Shown one piece after another: positions 61,598-64,000 of a stretch of 64,000 nt of DNA (its first letter is position 1; every line of letters starts with the position of its first letter). A program made the translations under genes and the position numbers. The stretch lies in NCBI RefSeq assembly GCF_047495875.1, contig NC_092463.1:9372622-9436621 (forward strand), given 5' to 3'. The DNA comes from Pithys albifrons albifrons (Eukaryota; Chordata; Aves; Passeriformes; Thamnophilidae). The notes below the pieces were generated by a model. The model ran no database searches. It saw only the letters and a list, made by a program, of their open reading frames with translations, and was not told the origin of the DNA.

Positions 61598-61735
61598 GGT
61601 GGTCAAACTTTGGAACAGAGAAATTGCAGAGTCTCTGTCCTTGGAGGTTTTGAAAACCTAACTCTAGATGACCCTGAGCAACCTGCTGTTACTGACTGTG
61701 CTCTGATCAGAGGACTTGGACAGGATGGTTTTCAG
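61598..61735 (+). mobile_element. CR1 LINE, short 3' fragment, sense
   Basis: 'ctttggaacagagaaattgc', 'tctctgtccttggaggtttt', 'atgaccctgagcaacctgct' and 'ggacttggacaggatggttt' match the terminal CR1 region in order. No tail repeat remains, indicating 3' loss or decay. Confidence 0.8.
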
Positions 61736-63210
61736 AGGAGTCTGTGGGGTAAATATATAATCCACTGATAGCAAAACAGCCCTCCAGCTCTTTTTCTTCT
61801 GTTTATTTTTAGGTTTTCCCTTTATGGGGAAATACATTTTTATTCCCCTCCTGTACTGATTCCCTAGCTGTACATCTCCTTGCAGGGGGAAGTGATATAT
61901 GAGTACGACCAAGGGTGGACTTTTGTTCTGAAGTTTAAGATCAGCCAAGATCAATGGTCTTTTATAAACAAAACTCAGCAGTGTTGTGCCATATAGGACA
62001 GGAAGGTGCAAATCCTCCCCAAAAAACATAGAGAAAGAGCTAACTTAAAGCTTTACCTCCAGCAAAGTACTCTGGAATATGTGTGGGTGAGCTATTCTAA
62101 TGGGCCAAATTTTGCTTTTCTCTTCTTTTTGCCTGTGATCTTCTTTTACTCAATCTAGAATTTGTATTTACAGAGGAAGAAGACTTTTTGCTGCTTATTT
62201 CCACACACTTTAGCTAAATTCTGCTTTTGGAATGGGAGTGATTTACCTTTTTCAAAATTCTCTCTCTCATGGACTTTCTACCCAGGATCATGTAGATGTG
62301 TGTAGTCAAGAGCCATGCCAGGATGCTGTGCTGAATGATGGCCGTTGCATCCTCAGCCCAGTGCCTGTGTCCTCTCACACTCGCAGATCCCAGAACCTGG
62401 ACAGCACCACATCCGTAGCTGTCAACCTATGAGAGCTGGAACCCTTACATGTAGTCAGTTTTTTCCTTATTTATCTTTGAATAAGCTTCAGAAATGATTT
62501 TCCTCACCTTTAAATTATTTCTTGGCACCAGATCCATGCTTCTGGCTCTACTGGTTAAAGAGCCATGGCTGGATTTACTGCCCTCTCTGACTTTAACCAG
62601 CTGTTCAAGGCTACAGTGATTGAACACTGGCTTGTGAACCCAGCTTTTATATTTTTTATACCATATAACTTTTGCTGGTATTTCCCTAATGGCCTGGGAC
62701 TGTGCATCATTTTTTACCAGTGAAATAACCACCCATTTATATATTTCTCTTGAGAGACAGCATGATCTGACATTGCCTTTAACCCATAGCAAGGTATTTA
62801 ATTTGTTGAACGGGTACTAAGAGGGAACAAACTTATGCAGCACAGTTCATAATAGACAGTAATTTACCAGGTAAATTACTATTCATATCAGAGATGAAGC
62901 AGGATTGAAACAATGGCATTTTCATTCCTTTCTTTCTTCTTTTCTTCTGCATAATATTTTTATGCAGTTTATACAATTTAAGATCATATAGTAGCTAAGT
63001 GCTAAACCTTATAATTAACAAGTCAATATGAGGGAAGACCAATATAAAAAGATTTTTTTTTGTGCTGTTTGGGGAAATGAAGCAAATGATAGTGTTAAAA
63101 CATGTCTGTGCACTGAGGAAAGGCATGATCACATATGGATAAAAACAGCCAACTCAGCTTTGCTTCATCTTGCTGGATTCAAGATAACAGCCAGGATTTC
63201 AGCTTGTGCT
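61736..63210. other. Gene-poor sequence
   Basis: No supported exon or RNA gene. AT-rich near 62,930-63,060. Confidence 0.5.
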
Positions 63211-63485
63211 GATCACAGAATGGCTTGGGAGGGAAGGGAGGATCAACCCCTCCTCTTGTCCTCCCTTGCTCCCACCATGGACAGGGACACCTTCTACTAA
63301 ACAAAGTTGTTCAAAGCTCCATCCACCCTGACCTTGGAACCCTTCCAGGTATGGGGTGTCCACAGATTTTATGGTCAACCTGTACCAGTGCCTCACAACT
63401 CTGTGAATAAAGAATTTCCTAGTATCTAATCCAAGCCTACCCTCTGTGAGATTAAAAGCCTTTATCCCTTGTCCTAGTGAGGGTC
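63211..63485 (-). mobile_element. CR1 LINE, 3' end fragment, antisense
   Basis: It begins 'gatcacagaatggcttggga' on the + strand, followed by 'tggacagggacaccttctac', 'aaagctccatccaccctgac' and 'gtgcctcacaactctgtgaa'. The order and wording are those of a reverse-complement CR1 3' region of a different subfamily from the 40.5-kb copy. Confidence 0.92.
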
Positions 63486-64000
63486 AGAGTACACACCAGC
63501 AGTATGTACAAAAATCTGAAAACCTGTGTCAGTGGGTTTTCCATGTGTGTCTCCCAGTATTGCTGTCACACTTTCCTCTGCAACACCTTGCAACCCGTTC
63601 TGAGACCAATGTACTGGAAGCTGTGGAGCTTCCCAGAGTCCTCACGGGAAGTGTAACCTGAGTTAACCACAGTGGATGGTACTCAGCATTATGTAGGATT
63701 AGCACTCCCGAGTGTGATCTAAAAGCCACTGAAATCAATCACCAGAATATTCCTGTTCATGTTAGTGGAGCATGTTGCTCTTGGATTGAAATCTCCCACC
63801 AATGTAATTAATTATTCTCTACTAAGGGAGGAAAATGGAAAAGTGAAGATGGCATTTTGTACATCAAGGTCGCACACACCAGTCAGCTCTCAGCATCTTA
63901 AATGGCCCTGTACAGAACTTTTATTCTTTTCCAGACATAAACATGCATGAAGTGTATCACAGCACAGCCTCCTACCTGCCACTCAAGGAGAGTTTTGATC
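63486..64000. other. Window edge, nothing recognised
   Basis: No exon, RNA gene or further repeat is supported in the last 500 bases. Confidence 0.5.

Noticed and set aside
36605..64000. KIF26A exons, expected next by human synteny
   Set aside because: KIF26A has very large exons that would give long open frames. None is present, so the gene must lie outside the window.

Overview
The window looks like nuclear DNA of a bird, or at least a sauropsid. It has AT-rich intergenic sequence, widely spaced spliced genes, and several truncated CR1 LINEs, some ending in the avian-type ATTCTGTG-like tail. I see no bacterial operons, rRNA, tRNA genes, CRISPR arrays or LTR retroviruses. I cannot name the species.

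Two protein-coding genes can be built from the sequence, and they converge. On the + strand, TMEM179 has four coding exons (9515-9816, 13717-13854, 15370-15448, 16421-16600). They join in frame into a 232-residue four-helix membrane protein, behind a CpG-rich promoter and a C-rich 5' leader. On the - strand, a small gene has three coding exons (36352-36299, 33981-33858, 29342-29140). They join through matching splice phases (0, then 1) into a single-pass membrane protein of about 126 residues. By position, convergent orientation, size and topology I assign it to NRAC (human C14orf180), the convergent neighbour of TMEM179 on human 14q32.33. This gene is the main discovery. Its exons are too short to stand out as ORFs, and its middle exon carries a paired SILR and RVRF motif, the classical arrangement of protein phosphatase 1 (PP1) docking motifs.

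Layout: 1-9,050 intergenic sequence upstream of TMEM179; 9,060-9,514 promoter and leader; 9,515-16,600 TMEM179, whose intron 2 holds a hAT transposon relic with a BED zinc finger; 16,601 to about 25,000 3' UTR and downstream sequence with two candidate poly(A) signals and a sense CR1; 25,000-29,100 between the convergent genes; 29,140-36,352 the NRAC-like gene; 36,600-64,000 a gene-poor tract. The gene-poor tract holds five CR1 copies, a 21-bp tandem repeat and no exon I can support. In human a large gap separates C14orf180 from KIF26A, so an empty tract on this side fits the synteny. A 164-bp near-palindrome with tRNA-like arms (35,589-35,752) lies in the first intron of the NRAC-like gene, between its first and second coding exons.

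No functional link between the two genes is visible beyond adjacency.
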